Assembly: GCA_007115705.1 (NCBI GenBank)
Contig: QXEO01001043.1
Location: 1,096,585-1,160,584 of the forward strand
DNA length: 64,000 bases
Reading direction: 5' to 3'
Origin: Dactylis glomerata
Lineage: Eukaryota; Streptophyta; Magnoliopsida; Poales; Poaceae
Position 1 is the stretch's first letter. Every line of letters begins with the position of its first letter. This document shows, piece by piece, positions 10,648 to 23,735 of this stretch. The notes below the pieces were generated by a model that saw nothing but the letters and a program-made list of their open reading frames with translations, was not told where the DNA came from and ran no database searches. Both the position numbers and the translations under genes were made by a program.

Positions 10648-13600
10648 AAGAAAATAAACATTTGGGTTGCCAAACCTATTGTGACTAACTTCTTAGGACC
10701 CAACTTGGTTGGGGACCAACAAGCCAAAACTTGATCAATAGGTGTTTATTGGAGGGCATTGGAGACTTGGCTATCTCATGAAGAATTCAGGGATCTTCAT
10801 TATTTTTATTTTGTCAAGCCAAGTCATTTGGATCATCATGTGTCCATTATATATCCATTGTGCCTCCTTGCGGTAACATGTTCTCAACTTATCTACATTG
10901 AAAGTTACTCGCCCCTTGGCATGTGTTGGGTTTTGTATCTTGCATGTGGGTGTATATGTTGTGCTTCATACTTGCTTTATTTTGAGTAATCAAGTATGTG
11001 CATGTTGGTTTGCACACCATGTACGGTTGTTCTTATTGAGCATTTTGCATATTGTTTGTATCTTGTTGGCTCTTGTGAGAGATTAATGGATCATCCCATT
11101 TTGGGGGGGAGTGATATGCTTTGGCACTTCACAACCCTAAAAATGTGTGTATATGAGGAATACCACTTAGTGTTTATATTTTAAATTATCTAGTCTCTAT
11201 GTGGTAGGTCATGCTCATGAGAAATTCAAATTCTATAATGTCCATTAATCATATCATGTTGGATTTTATTTGCCTCTTGTGGAAATAAATGCTTTATCAC
11301 ATTATGGGGGAGTAATATGCTTTGTGCATACTACAAACCAATAAAATGTGTATATTTGAGGTTGTGTCACATAGTGTTGATATTGCAAAATAACTTTTTT
11401 CTATGTGACATGTTTGCTCAAACAAGTTTCAATTTGCCAAATTGTTTCATTGCTCTTGTTTTGGATCTTTTTTATGAGATACATTCTTGGTAGGGTTTTC
11501 CTAAAATGTGGAATTCTACATCAAAGTTGGAAAACCATTTGCTTCAAGTTATCCTAATCATTGCTTTGCTTGATTGTTTAACTATTTGAGTCTATCAAGA
11601 ATATCTTCTTTAGCATGGTGTTTAATTCTTATCCTTTTCATATGCTTCTTGTTGTGAAGATGATCTTGGATTTATGTGTAAAATACCACCAGGAAATTAA
11701 TAACTCTAAATACCTCTTGTCCTTGGACAATTGGTACTTTATCATGTGGTATATATATTGATCATCTTTACATTGGCTATTGCTTTTAATTACCTTATCT
11801 CTTGCCACAAAATGTATTTGTTTTATTTCCCATTGTCTTCCTTGATTCTTGTGATTCCATTTGATTTTGTTGAACTTGTTTTGTGTTATTCTTAATGTAG
11901 GTAGAGATGATGATCCCATTTGTGTGCATTTTGTATTCAAATGCAAAATTATAAATAATGCACTAATCTTGGGGGAGCTCTCCTATATTTTCTATAACAT
12001 ACTCTTGGGGCATATTTCAATTGGTATTGGTTATTGTTGGAAGACAAATCTTTTCTTTTTAGTACTTAGTGTGCCATCATAAAAGAGTGGAGAGTTTGGC
12101 TTGTTTGTTGGAACCTTGGTCTCTTTGGGAGAATGACTATCTCTTTTCTTGATTTTGCTCTTTATTCTTAAAATGAGATAAGTCATTGGGCATGTGTGTT
12201 TTAGTGATCCTTTATGCTCATTGGCGTTTGCTTTGTTCACTTGGTGGACTTTGGAGTCAATCTTGTGTTGAGTTGATTCTTTGATATAATTTGGACAACC
12301 TTTAGGTCTTCACACCTTTGTGTGACTTCTTGGTCTTCTTGGTGTTTTGTCCAAATTGTATCTCTTTTGGCTCTTGAAAGTCTTGTGCATGCATATTTAC
12401 TAAATGTATACTCTATGGCATGCTTTGCTTTCTTTGATCCAATATATAGGGTAAACTCCAATAAATCCTAAATCGGCTAAGATGTGCATGAAATTCAAGT
12501 TCATATCTATATGCACATATTTATGTGGAGCTTGTCCTATATATTGTAGTGTCTCTAACTACTTTAGACCCAATAAGTTTGGGGACCATATTGTACTTCA
12601 ATTTGTTTTAGGTACATGGGAGATATATTGGTGCTTGTCTCAATAATTAGTTTGAAGCAGTGACTAGTTGATAATTTGTGGCAAGCTAGGATTATTGAAG
12701 AACTCCTATCTACTACATCCTTCCAATGGTATCTCGGTAACAAGTATCTTATTCATGCATACTTTTCTAGCATCTAACCTTGTCTGGGTCATTTCATGGC
12801 ATGAAAATATTTATTTGCAAAGATCTTAATGAAACCTCTCTATTCAAAATGTGAGTAATTTGAGATGAGTGCATATTTTGGGGAATATATAAAATCATGC
12901 TCATGATTCACCCTTCCCAAATATGTCTATCTAGCAATTTTATTGCATATCAATTCCTCAAGTTCCTCACATGTGCAATATTGATGAAAGTGCAAATTTA
13001 GTTCTTTCTTTTGGTATACTTATTCGTGATATTTGTTGTTTTTCACAAAACATCCCAACTATCTTCTTTCCCTTGTTGATATTTGTGATGCCTTTGACAT
13101 GTTTGTGGTTGAAGTTCCTCAATATGCAATAAGATAAATTGAGCCTTTGGCCATACTTTAAAAGTAAAAATCTCATTGGTATATTGCATGAACTTATTTA
13201 GATATCATGTTCTTCTCTTTGTATCTATTTTATGTGTACATGTTTCTTTGTAATAATTATCTTTGTGATGTTGTCTACTTAGAAACTTATACACATGAGA
13301 AATGATATCTCCTTAATTGATATCTTATTTATTCCTTGTGTGTTGGGATGGAATGCTAAGCAATATCATTCATTGAGGACTATGTGGATACTCTATGTTC
13401 ATCTGTGTACTAGTCTTATAATATGCTTTGTCATTCCTATCACACATTCCTTTGGTTGAGAAGTTTAATATGTCGGTTCCTTATTTGTTGCTCAACCATT
13501 TCCTTGATGCAAGTGTTAAGCTTGATTTATTTTCTATGGTCTCTTGCTAATGGTTCTTTTTAAATGGTATTGAGGGAGTGAGGACTCCATGTTGTGCAAA

Positions 13601-14414
13601 TTGTATTCAAATGCAAACATTCTATCTTGTGCACGTACCTTGGGGAGCTTCCTCATTTCATTTTAAAGCACCATTTTGTGGTTATCATAGTATTTGATGT
13701 CACTTGGTATCATTTTGTTTTGAATAATATCGAGGGAGTGATGATTCCATGTTTGTGCACCTTATACTTAAATTCAAATGGAATATGTTGTGCACAAACC
13801 TTGCGGAGCTTCTTCATATTATTTAGAGCATTGTTTTGGTCTTCTCATAATATCTTTATTTGTTTTGCTATTTGGATCTTTTGATTGCTATCTTCATTTG
13901 TTGGAAGTTTAACCATCATGTCATCCTATTTTATTTGCAATCTTTGATCCTCAATATAGTTTGATTTCCTCCAAAATTTTGTCTTTGGATTTGTGCATGT
14001 GTTTTCACTCTTTTTGGGCCATGCACACCTTGAGGAGGAACTCTCACTATTGGCCTTCTAAGCCTTTCCGCCCATTTTGGCAATGGATGCCAATGGGGGA
14101 GAAGTTTCGAGGGTTTGAAGGGAATTGGGCTTCATGCTTTGGTTTTGTTCTTAAGCATTTGCCTTGCATGCTTTGCATGGTTGAGTATATATAGTGGAAA
14201 CTCTACCAACAATATTGGTTGGCAATATATGCAATGAAATTCAAGTTCATTCACACGTGCATAGATTGTGGGGGAGTTTTCTCTATATATGATGGTTCTA
14301 CCAACATCACATACTTGTGTAGTATTTAATGTTAGTGTAACCATCTTAGTCCTTCAAATTCATTATATAAACCCTCTCAAAGAGATTGCCATCAATTACA
14401 AAAATGGGGGAGAT
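10648..14414 (+). mobile_element. 3' noncoding region of a Sirevirus-like Copia retrotransposon
   Basis: AT-rich sequence runs into the LTR that starts at 14415. It contains repeated GGGGGAG-type polypurine tracts (near 11103, 11309, 11970, 13642, 14271 and 14404). Several follow recurring phrases such as ATTCAAATGCAAA or its variants. Multiple polypurine tracts before the 3' LTR are a reported hallmark of Sireviruses (Maximus/SIRE lineage). The coding part of the element was displaced to the left by the E1 insertion and is not in the window. No ORF of substance is present. Confidence 0.6.
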
Positions 14415-16706
14415 TGAAAGAGCATGTGACCCCATGTGTGGTTTTGGTAATTGATGACAATCCCTATGGACTAATGTTTTCATTGAGTTATATTTGTAGG
14501 ATTTGTCCGTAGAAAATGTTTGAGCCATATGTTGGTTTCAAGGGTGTAAGAAGATGAAGATAAAGAAGATTATTCAATGACCAAGGTGTTATTCAAGAAT
14601 GATCCGAAGATTGGTCTAAGGGAGTTGAGCCTATAGAGTGTGTCTTGAGGAATAAGATGGAGTGAACTCTCATGTGCATTCTCAAGACATCATCATTATG
14701 AAGGAAGAAGATGAAGTGCAATGTTGATCAAGTCGAAGCGCAAGTTCAAGATAGGCATATAGAAGATATCATTTGCTTGAAGCATAGTGTCCATTTGGTG
14801 GTAATGGACATGTGAAGATATTTCTACTAGTGTCTCTCCCATAGTGAAGTATGGGGGAGCAATCCGCAAGACTTCACCGAGCAAGCACAATAAAGAAAGG
14901 TAGTCCAACTTGAGAAGATCAAGATCGTCACCATCTAGCTCAAGTGGAATGTGCAAGGTAAAGGTATGATATTGATAGGGTTTCTTTCTTACCGGTCTCA
15001 TAGTGTTTGGGAGACCGGGTTTTAGGATCGATAGCCATACTATCAAGAGGGGCTCTCGAGTGAGTAACTTAATTGTATCGTTCGGAGAGAGCTCAAACCT
15101 TTGCATACTTGGCATTATCTTTCTTGGTTCTTATTTGGCTTTTATCCATGTGAGGTTTTAGAGCTTGTGGTTATTTCCATGACAAGCTCTAGCTCATAAA
15201 AACGGATTTCATATGGAACTCTTATTGCGTTTTTGCTGTTTGGAGGTTTTACCGGTTCATCTTTTTAGCTAAGTCAAACCTTTATCATTTGGTTTCATCC
15301 TCCTTTATTGGACAATGATGTTTCTATGGATGAAGTTATAGAGATCGTTGTGGTGATTCCAACGAGCCCAAGATCATCGAAAACGGAGTCCGGATGCAAA
15401 AGATATAACCGTTTTCGTACTGATGTTTTCCCCGTGTCAAAAATTCCGCCTCCGAGGCCGGAATTTCCGATGGGACGGAAATTCCATAATTTCCGCCCCT
15501 GTGAAATTCCGCTAAGTCTTTTGTGGTGCAACCCTCTGTAAGGGGGCAGAAATTTGGGCCGGAAATTTTATAAGGGGGGCGGAAATTCCGCCCCCAAGGC
15601 CGGAATTTCCGGGTTAAAGTTCCTGTAACGGTCAGATTTCGTGCGGGGGCTATATAAAGCCCCTTCTTCCTCATTTGGACATTAGCTCTTCCATTTTCTC
15701 TCTCCTCCATTGTTGACCTTGAAGAGCTTGCCCTTCCTCCCCATCCCTCCCATGATTCTTGCATCTTCTTGAGGGAAAAGAGAGAGGAGATTTAGATCTA
15801 CATTTCCACCAATCAATATCTCCTCTATGTGAGGGGAACCTATTGGATCTAGATCTTGGAGTTCTTTGTGGATTTCTTCCTTCGTTCTTCCTCTCATATC
15901 TCTCCATAGCATTAGTTGCTTTGGTAGGATTTGAGTGAGAAGGATTTGAGCACTTGTGTTCTTGCCATTGCACCGGTTGCATCGGTTTGAGTTCTCCTCG
16001 AAGATTCGGTGGTGAAAAGTTTGTTGAGCTTTTTTACTCTTGGGTTCTTGGAACCCTAGACGGCTTAGTGGCTTAGTGGATTCCTTGGGGACCTCCAATT
16101 AAGTTGCAGGAGATCTTCCCAATCTTTGTGGTGCCTCCGTGGCAATTACTTAGGGACCTCCAATTAAGTTGTGGAGATCTTCCCAAGCTTTGTGGTGCCT
16201 CAGTGGCGATTCTTGGGAGCCTCCAATTGAGTTGTGGAGATTGCCCCAAGCTTGTACGGGTTCGGTGACCGCCCTCAAGTGTCCCATAGTGGTCGGGTCT
16301 TCCATCTTGGTGGGAGGGCTCGAGGAGATTACGGTGAGCCTCCGTGGCGTTTGGGGGGCCTTGTGTCTCCACACCGCTCCAACGGAGATTAGCACTCACA
16401 AGGGTGTGAACTTCGGGATACATCGTTTTCTCCGCGTGCCTCGGTTATTTCTATACCCGAGCTCCTTTACTTATGCAATTTACTTTGTGATAGCCTTCGT
16501 GCTTGTAGTCATATATATATCTTGCTATCACATAGTTGCTTATCTTATCTAGCATAAGTTGTTGGTGCACATAGGTGAACCTAGTTTATTTAGGTTTTGT
16601 ATGCTTGGCAAATTAAACATTAGTTTTATTCCGCATTTGTCAAGCCACTCGTAAAAGTTTTAAATCGCATATTCACCCCCCTCTAGGCGACATCCGTGTC
16701 CTTTCA
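14415..16706 (+). repeat. 3' LTR of the Sirevirus-like Copia element
   Basis: This 2.3-kb LTR starts TGAAAGAGCATG directly after the polypurine tract GGGGGAGAT and ends CCTTTCA, giving inverted TGAAAG/CTTTCA termini. It has a TATA box (TATATAAAG) at 15651 and a cluster of GGAAATTCC-type palindromes just upstream. The end, rich in CCCCCTCTAGG, is typical of Copia LTRs. The right-hand TSD would be CCTTG (16707-16711). Confidence 0.75.
15441..15613 (+). promoter_or_regulatory. Palindrome cluster upstream of the Copia LTR TATA box
   Basis: Within about 170 bp there are at least six copies of GGAAATTCC, GGAATTTCC or AAATTCCGCC, several in the longer palindrome CGGAAATTCCG or CGGAATTTCCG. They end about 40 bp before TATATAAAG at 15651. 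Palindrome clusters with CpG-rich sequence before the TATA box are a described feature of Sirevirus LTRs. An enhancer or silencing role here is inference. Confidence 0.6.
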
Positions 16707-18211
16707 CCTTGTTTATAAGGATGCATTTGTGTTATCAACATCATGTTACAATATTCTTTATGCAATACTCTATTAAGTCTTAAATTTGACTTGATGTGGA
16801 CTTCCTTGTCAATGGTGTATTAGTGAGTTGATTTGTATCAATTATCTGTTTGGAGGTGATGCCCATATTTATGCTTATCAATGACATCTTATGTATTTGA
16901 ATGCTCTTAATTTGCCGTTTGTGCTTTATTACCACCATGTTTATGAGAGAGGGAGATCAGGTGAAACCATGACCCTTAGTCCAGTTTCAATCATAAGACG
17001 TTCTCTAGTTACTTTTGCATTATATTACTTTCAATACTTTAAACCCAAAAATCACAAAAAACCTTGTTCTTTGTTTCCTTTGGTTTTATAAACTTGCGAG
17101 TTGTTGGTGCCTGACAACCACCACAGTTAGTTGGGGACGCAAAGTTGTTTGTTCACTGGTGTAGGTTGTTTGAAGAGCGAGGAAATGAAACCAACCTCAG
17201 GCTTCCCCAAGAGTTCGATAGTTACCCTGAGTAAACCTTGTGGGCAAAACTTCTCTTGCTGCATCACTTCGCGCTTGGAGTCCCAACGAGTGGCATTTTG
17301 AAGAATAGAGTTGCTGCCATCATGTGCGTTTGGGGGATGTGTGCATTAGTTGGAGCAATCTTTCTAAGATTGCCTCACTAGGGAGAAAGGATTACCTTGC
17401 ATAAAGATCCGGTGACATCAAGGATGCCTTGCTTGCAAGGATGTATATGTGTTTTCAACTTCATGTTATAGTGCTTAAGGATATACTCTGTTAATTATTA
17501 AATTTGACTCAAGGTGGGCTCCCTTATCAAAGGAGTATTAGTGAGGTTATCTTGTGTCAATTCTATGTTAGAACATGATGCCCATATATATGCTTATCAA
17601 TGACATCTTGTGTTTGCATGCTCTTAGCTTATCATTTGTGTTTTATTACCACCATGTTTATAAGAGAGGGAGATCAAGTGAAACCATGATCCCTGGTCCT
17701 GTTTTAGCCATAAGATAGTTCCTTGTTACCTTTATGGTGTTTACTTTCAATTCTTAAACCTAAAAATCACAAAAACCTCGGTTACTTACTTTGTTTTATT
17801 TTAGTTTTGTAAACTTGCGAGCTTTTGGTGCCTGAAAACCACCACAGTTAGTAGGGGATGCAAAGTTGTTGTTTTTCCTATTGCAAGTTGCTAGAAGAGT
17901 GAATAAAATGAACCACCTCAGTCTTCCACGAGAGTTCGATATTAATGACGAGTTACCCTTGTGGGGAAAACTTCTCTTGCTGCATCACTTTGCGCCTGGA
18001 GTGCCAGTGAGTGACACTTTAAAGAATAGAGGTGTGCCATCAAGAACATTTTCAGACTTTGTTGTCGGGGAAGAGGAAGGAGGTTCTTCACCTTTGTGAG
18101 CTTCTCTTTCACTATAGACTTTGCAACCATTGTTATTTTCAGCTTTTGCTTTTTGTTGCTCTTTTCAAAAAACAAAACAAAAATACTTGTAGAAGTTTTG
18201 ATTTGAGAAGA
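16707..18211. repeat. Imperfect direct duplication, period about 720 bp
   Basis: Sequence from about 16718 to 17300 recurs from about 17438 to 18030 in the same order and orientation with many substitutions. Landmarks are the GGATG(C/T)AT(T/A)TGTGTT opening, the ACCACCATGTTTAT(G/A)AGAGAGGG phrase, ACCACCACAGTTAGT, and CTTCTCTTGCTGCATCACTT. No gene is recognised. It may be remnant retrotransposon sequence, and it hosted the Copia element to the left. Confidence 0.55.
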
Positions 18212-19131
18212 TGGGTGATGTCTACAAGTGCATAGGTCGGTATAGAGTTTCGAAATAGAGTTATGGATCCCACAGAGAGCCTACCGGATGTAGTTTGGAA
18301 TGCTCTTTAATAACTAATCACCAAAGAATGCTTAAAAGTTATCGTTGACTTGAAGTAGGAGAAAAACGAGTGTGATTGAAAGTAGAGTAAAACTGCAAAC
18401 TAAAAGAGTAACAAGACAGTAAATGGCATGTTGTAAAGAGAATGAAACTACGATGGGTGAAGGCATTCTCGGGGAGTAGTGAATCCACCACTAGCATTGC
18501 TTCTAAGAATTTCACAAGATGGTTATCGACGCTAATCCCTTTCCTCATGTGTTTCTTATGGGAGGAGCTCCAATATGGAGATTGCTGAGGAATCATCAGC
18601 ATAAACCACCCCTCATGACCACAATAGTCATATCCGTCAAATCACCACAATACACCACAATTAAGGGGTTCTCATGGTACCCACGGTCATGGATAGGTTC
18701 GGTGAGTCTCCTCTTACCCTCCCCCCGCTACATGGCAATGGTTCTGTGTGAGAGTGTCACTTGCAATGCTCCCCACTACCATGCATCTGAAGGTAATTCC
18801 CCCTTCCAACCAATAGGCAAATATTGCATGGAGCTCTTCACACAATATCGAAAGGGAAAACTAATAATCAAGACATGAGTGAAACATAACCATCTTTATT
18901 TAACACAAAGTCAATGCTAGGATTTCATCGGCTCCCTAGGAACGGAAGTAACTACTCACTCATGGAATAAAACAACATCATCACTATACGAATGTAAATG
19001 AGGTACATATGAATGAAAGGGAACTAGTGAAAATCCACAATCAAGTCTAGGAAATACAACAAGATGGTGATGGAAGGGGGATGAAGACAATGACGGTGAA
19101 GATGCAACGGTGCGATGATGGGAATGAAGCC
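18212..19131 (-). repeat. LTR-like host sequence left of E2
   Basis: This stretch begins TGATGTCTACAAGTGC, which resembles the edge of a Triticeae Gypsy LTR, and is interrupted by the E2 insertion at 19132. The right-hand remainder may lie at 27655-27911. No gene is seen. Confidence 0.35.
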
Positions 19132-20797
19132 TGATGCGTTTGGTTGACGTGGGAGCAGACGGTCCTTGTGAGTGGTGAATAACCAGCCCGTTGGGAACCC
19201 CAAGAGGAAGATATGATGAGTATAGCAGCTAGTTTTCCCTAAGTTAAGAAACCAAGGTTTATCGTTCTTGGAGAAGAGAGACAAACGACTGAAGGTGATG
19301 CGTGCTAGCTTGCGACAGCTTCGGACAATTATATATGGCGCCTCGTCCAAGCTTTGCTTGCTAGCTGCAACGCGGAACCTGCACACAAACAACCAAGTAC
19401 TTTGTTCCCAACTTGCGATGAGGTTGTCAATCTCACCGGTTTGCTTGAAACAAAGGTTATGAGCGTATCGAGTGGAAAACAATAAAGTATGCAAATAAAG
19501 TAAACAGCGCGAGTAAAGTAAACAGGTGATAGCAATATGATGGAAATAGGACCGGGGTCCACAGTTCACTAGTGGTGTCTCTCCATAAGATAAATAACAC
19601 ATGCTGGGTAAACAAATTACAGTTGGGCAATTGATAGAATAGAGATAAACGTGATATGTCAAGAAGATCACTATGAGATTTACTCTAGGCATTACAACAA
19701 AATACATAGACTGCCATCCAACTGCATCTACGACTAATAATCCACTTGTGGCTAATCAATTCGAGAACTCCACAAGTATTAAGTTGAGAACAACAGATAA
19801 TTGCATTAAGCAAAGTGTGTAATGTAAACAAAGCATATGCCCTTGAGCATATGAATGTTGTTTTCTCCCTAGTAGCAACAGCACATCTACAACCTTAGAG
19901 GTTTCTGTCACTCCCCCAGATTAAATAGAGGCATGAACCCACTATCGAGCATAAATACCCCCTCTTGGAGTCACTAGCAACTACTCGACCAAGATAGCTA
20001 CTAACAACGAAGAGCATGCAAGATCATAAACAACATAGAGATAACAAAAGATAATATTCAGTATAGCAACTTAATCATAAACACCAATATTCATCGGATC
20101 CCAACAAACCAAACATGTAGAATTACATAACGGTGATCTCAATCATGTAGGGCAGCTCATGAGATCTAAACATGAAGCACATGGTGGAGGAGACAACCAT
20201 CTAGCTACTGCTATGGACCCATAGTCCAAGGTAGACTACTCACTCATCGCTCCGGAGGCAAGCATGGCGATGAAGAAGACCTCCGGTGGCGATTCCCCTC
20301 TCCGGCAGGGTGCCGGGAAGAGCTTCTGGACCCTCCCGATCTTCGGGTCGACGGCGACGGCGGATCGCGATGTGTTCTGCAAAATTGATCGGGTACTTAT
20401 GTTTTTTCCGTCGGGGGGTCTTTATAGGCGAAGGGGCGATGTCAGAGGAGGGACCAGGCGGCCTCACGCCAGGCTCGCGCGGCCAGGCCCCTGGCCGCGC
20501 CGCCCTGGTGTGTGGGCCCCTGGTGGCCCACCTCCTACTCTCCTTCGGATCTCTGGAAGCTTCCGGGTAAAATAAGACTTCAGGAACTTGTTTCGTCCAA
20601 TTCCGAGAATATTTCCTGTGTATCACTTCTGAAACACAAAAACAGCAGAAAACAGGAAACTGACACTGTGGCGACTTGTTAATAGGTTAGTTCCGGAAAA
20701 TGCATAAAAGTGCCACGAAGTGTAACGAAACAATAGGCAAATGGTGTAAAAACAAGCATGAAGCATCAAAAATTATAGATACGTTGGAGACGTATCA
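19132..20797 (-). repeat. E2 LTR, left copy (3' LTR of the element)
   Basis: This 1.67-kb LTR runs TGATGCGTTTGG to GAGACGTATCA. The minus-strand TATA box (plus strand CTTTATAGG) is near 20420. It is followed by the polypurine tract, read as CATCCCCAAGCTT at 20800-20812. Confidence 0.88.
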
Positions 20798-23672
20798 AGC
20801 ATCCCCAAGCTTAACTCATGCTCATCCTCGAGTAGGTAAGTGATAACAAAAGAATAATTTTTGAGGTGACATGCACCTACACAACCTTGATCATGTATGT
20901 AAGCATTTATGAGCTGGGATCATAAGAACTTAAAACATGGGCATGAAAGATATAATCTTGACAATAAGAAACATATTAACCATGTTGTAAACATGCAAAT
21001 GAACACAAACAAAAGATCATGAAAATGAAACAATGAAAGTCAAACGTGTGTTCAAATCATAAGGAAAAACATACAAATGGTTTTCAGCTTGTCCTTCAAA
21101 GAGAGCAAAACATAAATGCATAGGACACCTTCAAGTTTAAGAGGGCGACTAGATACAAATAATTTGAGAACAAGTGAAACCAACAATATGAATCAATCAA
21201 TGAACTTTGGGACAATGCATATCACACTAAGAATGACAACTATGCTCTCTTAATGGTGCATAAAGATAGAAGGTGGTGACTCAACATAAAAGTAAAAGAA
21301 AGGCCCTTCGTAGAGGGAAGCAGTGATTGCAAGTTTTATAACCTTCAAAAATTATGGTACTTACCGGCTTTGAGCTCTCATTGCCCCCATCATAAGCATC
21401 TTGAATGGTTAAAGTTAATGCGAGAACAATTATGAAGCATATGCTTGACAAATCATAAGTTGAAAACCTCGTGCCCCGTGAATACGAGTACCCAAACCTC
21501 ATGCTACTTTACTTAGAGTCCCAAGCAAGGCTCTTGTCATTGTAAGTATATGCATATCATTGAGAACCGCCAATGGGGTACCTCCGTGCCCGATGACATG
21601 GAACAAGCCCACACCAAAATGACAGGACAAGCAGACAATGAACACCTCCACATCTCTTTTATTTGCCTTTTGTTTAGCTTTTTATTGTGAGATGCGTCGT
21701 CGAATGTTCACCATGGGTATGCTGCAAATTTCCACCATGAATTATGCATGGCTTAGATTGGCGGCCCGGCGTTTCCCTAACACATATACAAACTCCATGA
21801 TCCCCACAAGATTCCCAATTCATTTCACACCGCGGGCATCCATAAACAAAAGATCACGATATCAACTCAAATAAGAAGTGCAATGTTGAAAGCTTGCCCA
21901 TGACAGCATGGCTGGGCTAGAATCCAACTTACAACTTGCAAGCATAACAACTCAACATAAGAGACCACAATGTCAAAATTTTAAGAACAGGAAAAAGTAA
22001 AGTGTGCCTTCCGGTTCGTGAGAGCTTTACTAACCGAATTTCGCATAACACTGGTAAGAGTTTAATTTGAAGAGAAAATAAAAGCAAGTCAAATTTACTT
22101 GGAATAGCAAATTGCTAGTAGGTATGTATGGTGGACACTTTGTAAAACTTTGGCTTTTAGGAGTTGGATGCATGAGTAGAGCTCATACTCAGTACAAGGC
22201 GAGGGCTAGCAAAAGACTGGGAGCGACCAACTAAGAGAGCAATACTGGCCATAATCATGCAAAGCGACAAAGCGACATTAAAAGAAGCATAAGATGGCAT
22301 AAAAAGTCAAAAACTAAATGATCATGAAGGCTATTGGCGACTTTGTAAGAGTCTAACATGTGTGAGCATGCGCCAAGTCAACCCAAATAAAGCATCAAGG
22401 AGAAAACCAAAATAATGCTTCCATACAATAAAAACAACGCATGATTTTTTCAGAGGCTCATTAAGCAATCTCAGTTATTTGAGACAAGTCATGCTACAGC
22501 AAAACCACTAAGCATACTATCAAAAAGACATCAAGCATGACATGAAAAAGCCTAAGCCGCAGTCTACACAAGCTCCTTCTTGTACCACTATTTTGCACAG
22601 AGCTTTTTCTCTTTTCCAACACCATTTGAAATTTTTAAAGACACCTCTTTTTATGAAAACCCATAAAGATCAGAGGCAAAAATACACCTTGATGAAAATA
22701 TATGACAAGGTATGAACGCAAATCAAGGCGAAAACGAAAACCAAAAGCAGTAGCAGAAAAAGAAGAACACTCGGTGAAATTGTAAGAATGAAAAACGGAG
22801 TGTTCTTGGCAAATGAAAATGAGTACATCTCCTCCAAAGGAAATTTGTTGGGGTCCAACCATTTATTGCAGCAAACAAACAAACTAAACTAACTAAGAAA
22901 ACTAAAACAACTGACGCTCCAAGAAAAACACATAGTGCATGAAGTAATAAAAATATAGCGTCTTGAAAGGTGACCTGATTTTTGCCGATGAAGAAGGGGT
23001 GCCTCGGGGGCATCCCCAAGCTTTGACGCTTGTACTTCTTGGATATTTCTTGGGGTGATGCATGGTCATCCCCAAGCTTGAGCTTTTGTCCATTCTTCAA
23101 CTCATCTCATCATTCTCCAATCCCTACACTTGAAAACTTCCTTCATACAAAACTAAACACAATTCTATTAGCAACATTAGTGCAAGCATAACATATAATC
23201 AATCCTCTTTTTGCTTCAGGTTTCAACTCAAAACCACCACATATATAGCAAATACTACTGTAGCAACTTCTCTAAAAGTTCCATGATCAAAAGAACTCAA
23301 AAGAAAGCGATAAAGTGGCAAACACAAATATTGGCAGAAATCTGTCAAAACTGAACAGCGGACAAAGGTCGAATTTTTTAGGGGTTTTCTGTTACTCAAA
23401 TCAAAAAGTGTTCAACTAACAAAAGTTTGGATATAACCTGGGACATATGCACAAGAAATCGCAGGTCCAAAAGATATACAGAGAATTTATACGAATGTTT
23501 ACGGTGCAGCACCGAAAACAGTTTCAGGTCAGCAACATCCCCAAATCTTTACCTCACTCAAATTAGAGGCTTCTCTTGGCACAAAAACGTAATAAACAAG
23601 ATAAGGAGCGGTCATTACAGTAGTAATGACTTCCAAGACTCAAATAAAAGAAAAAGTACTGAAAAGAAAACA
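20798..23672 (-). repeat. E2 3' noncoding region
   Basis: This is the mirror image of 1450-4322 in E1 and nearly identical to it. The polypurine-tract-like motif, read here as CATCCCCAAGCTT, occurs at 20800-20812, 23011-23023 and 23067-23079. No coding region is supported. Confidence 0.7.
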
Positions 23673-23721
23673 TTGGGTTATCTCCCAAGAGTCCTTTTCT
23701 TTAACGCCTTTGAGCTAGGCG
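23673..23721 (-). other. Hairpin pair after the E2 protease region
   Basis: CGCCT/AGGCG (23705-23721) and TTGGG/CCCAA (23673-23688) form the same two stems with the same loop lengths as at 1401-1449 in E1. The block begins 14 bp after the protease stop codon. Confidence 0.6.
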
Positions 23722-23735
23722 CAGAAAATTGCGAA

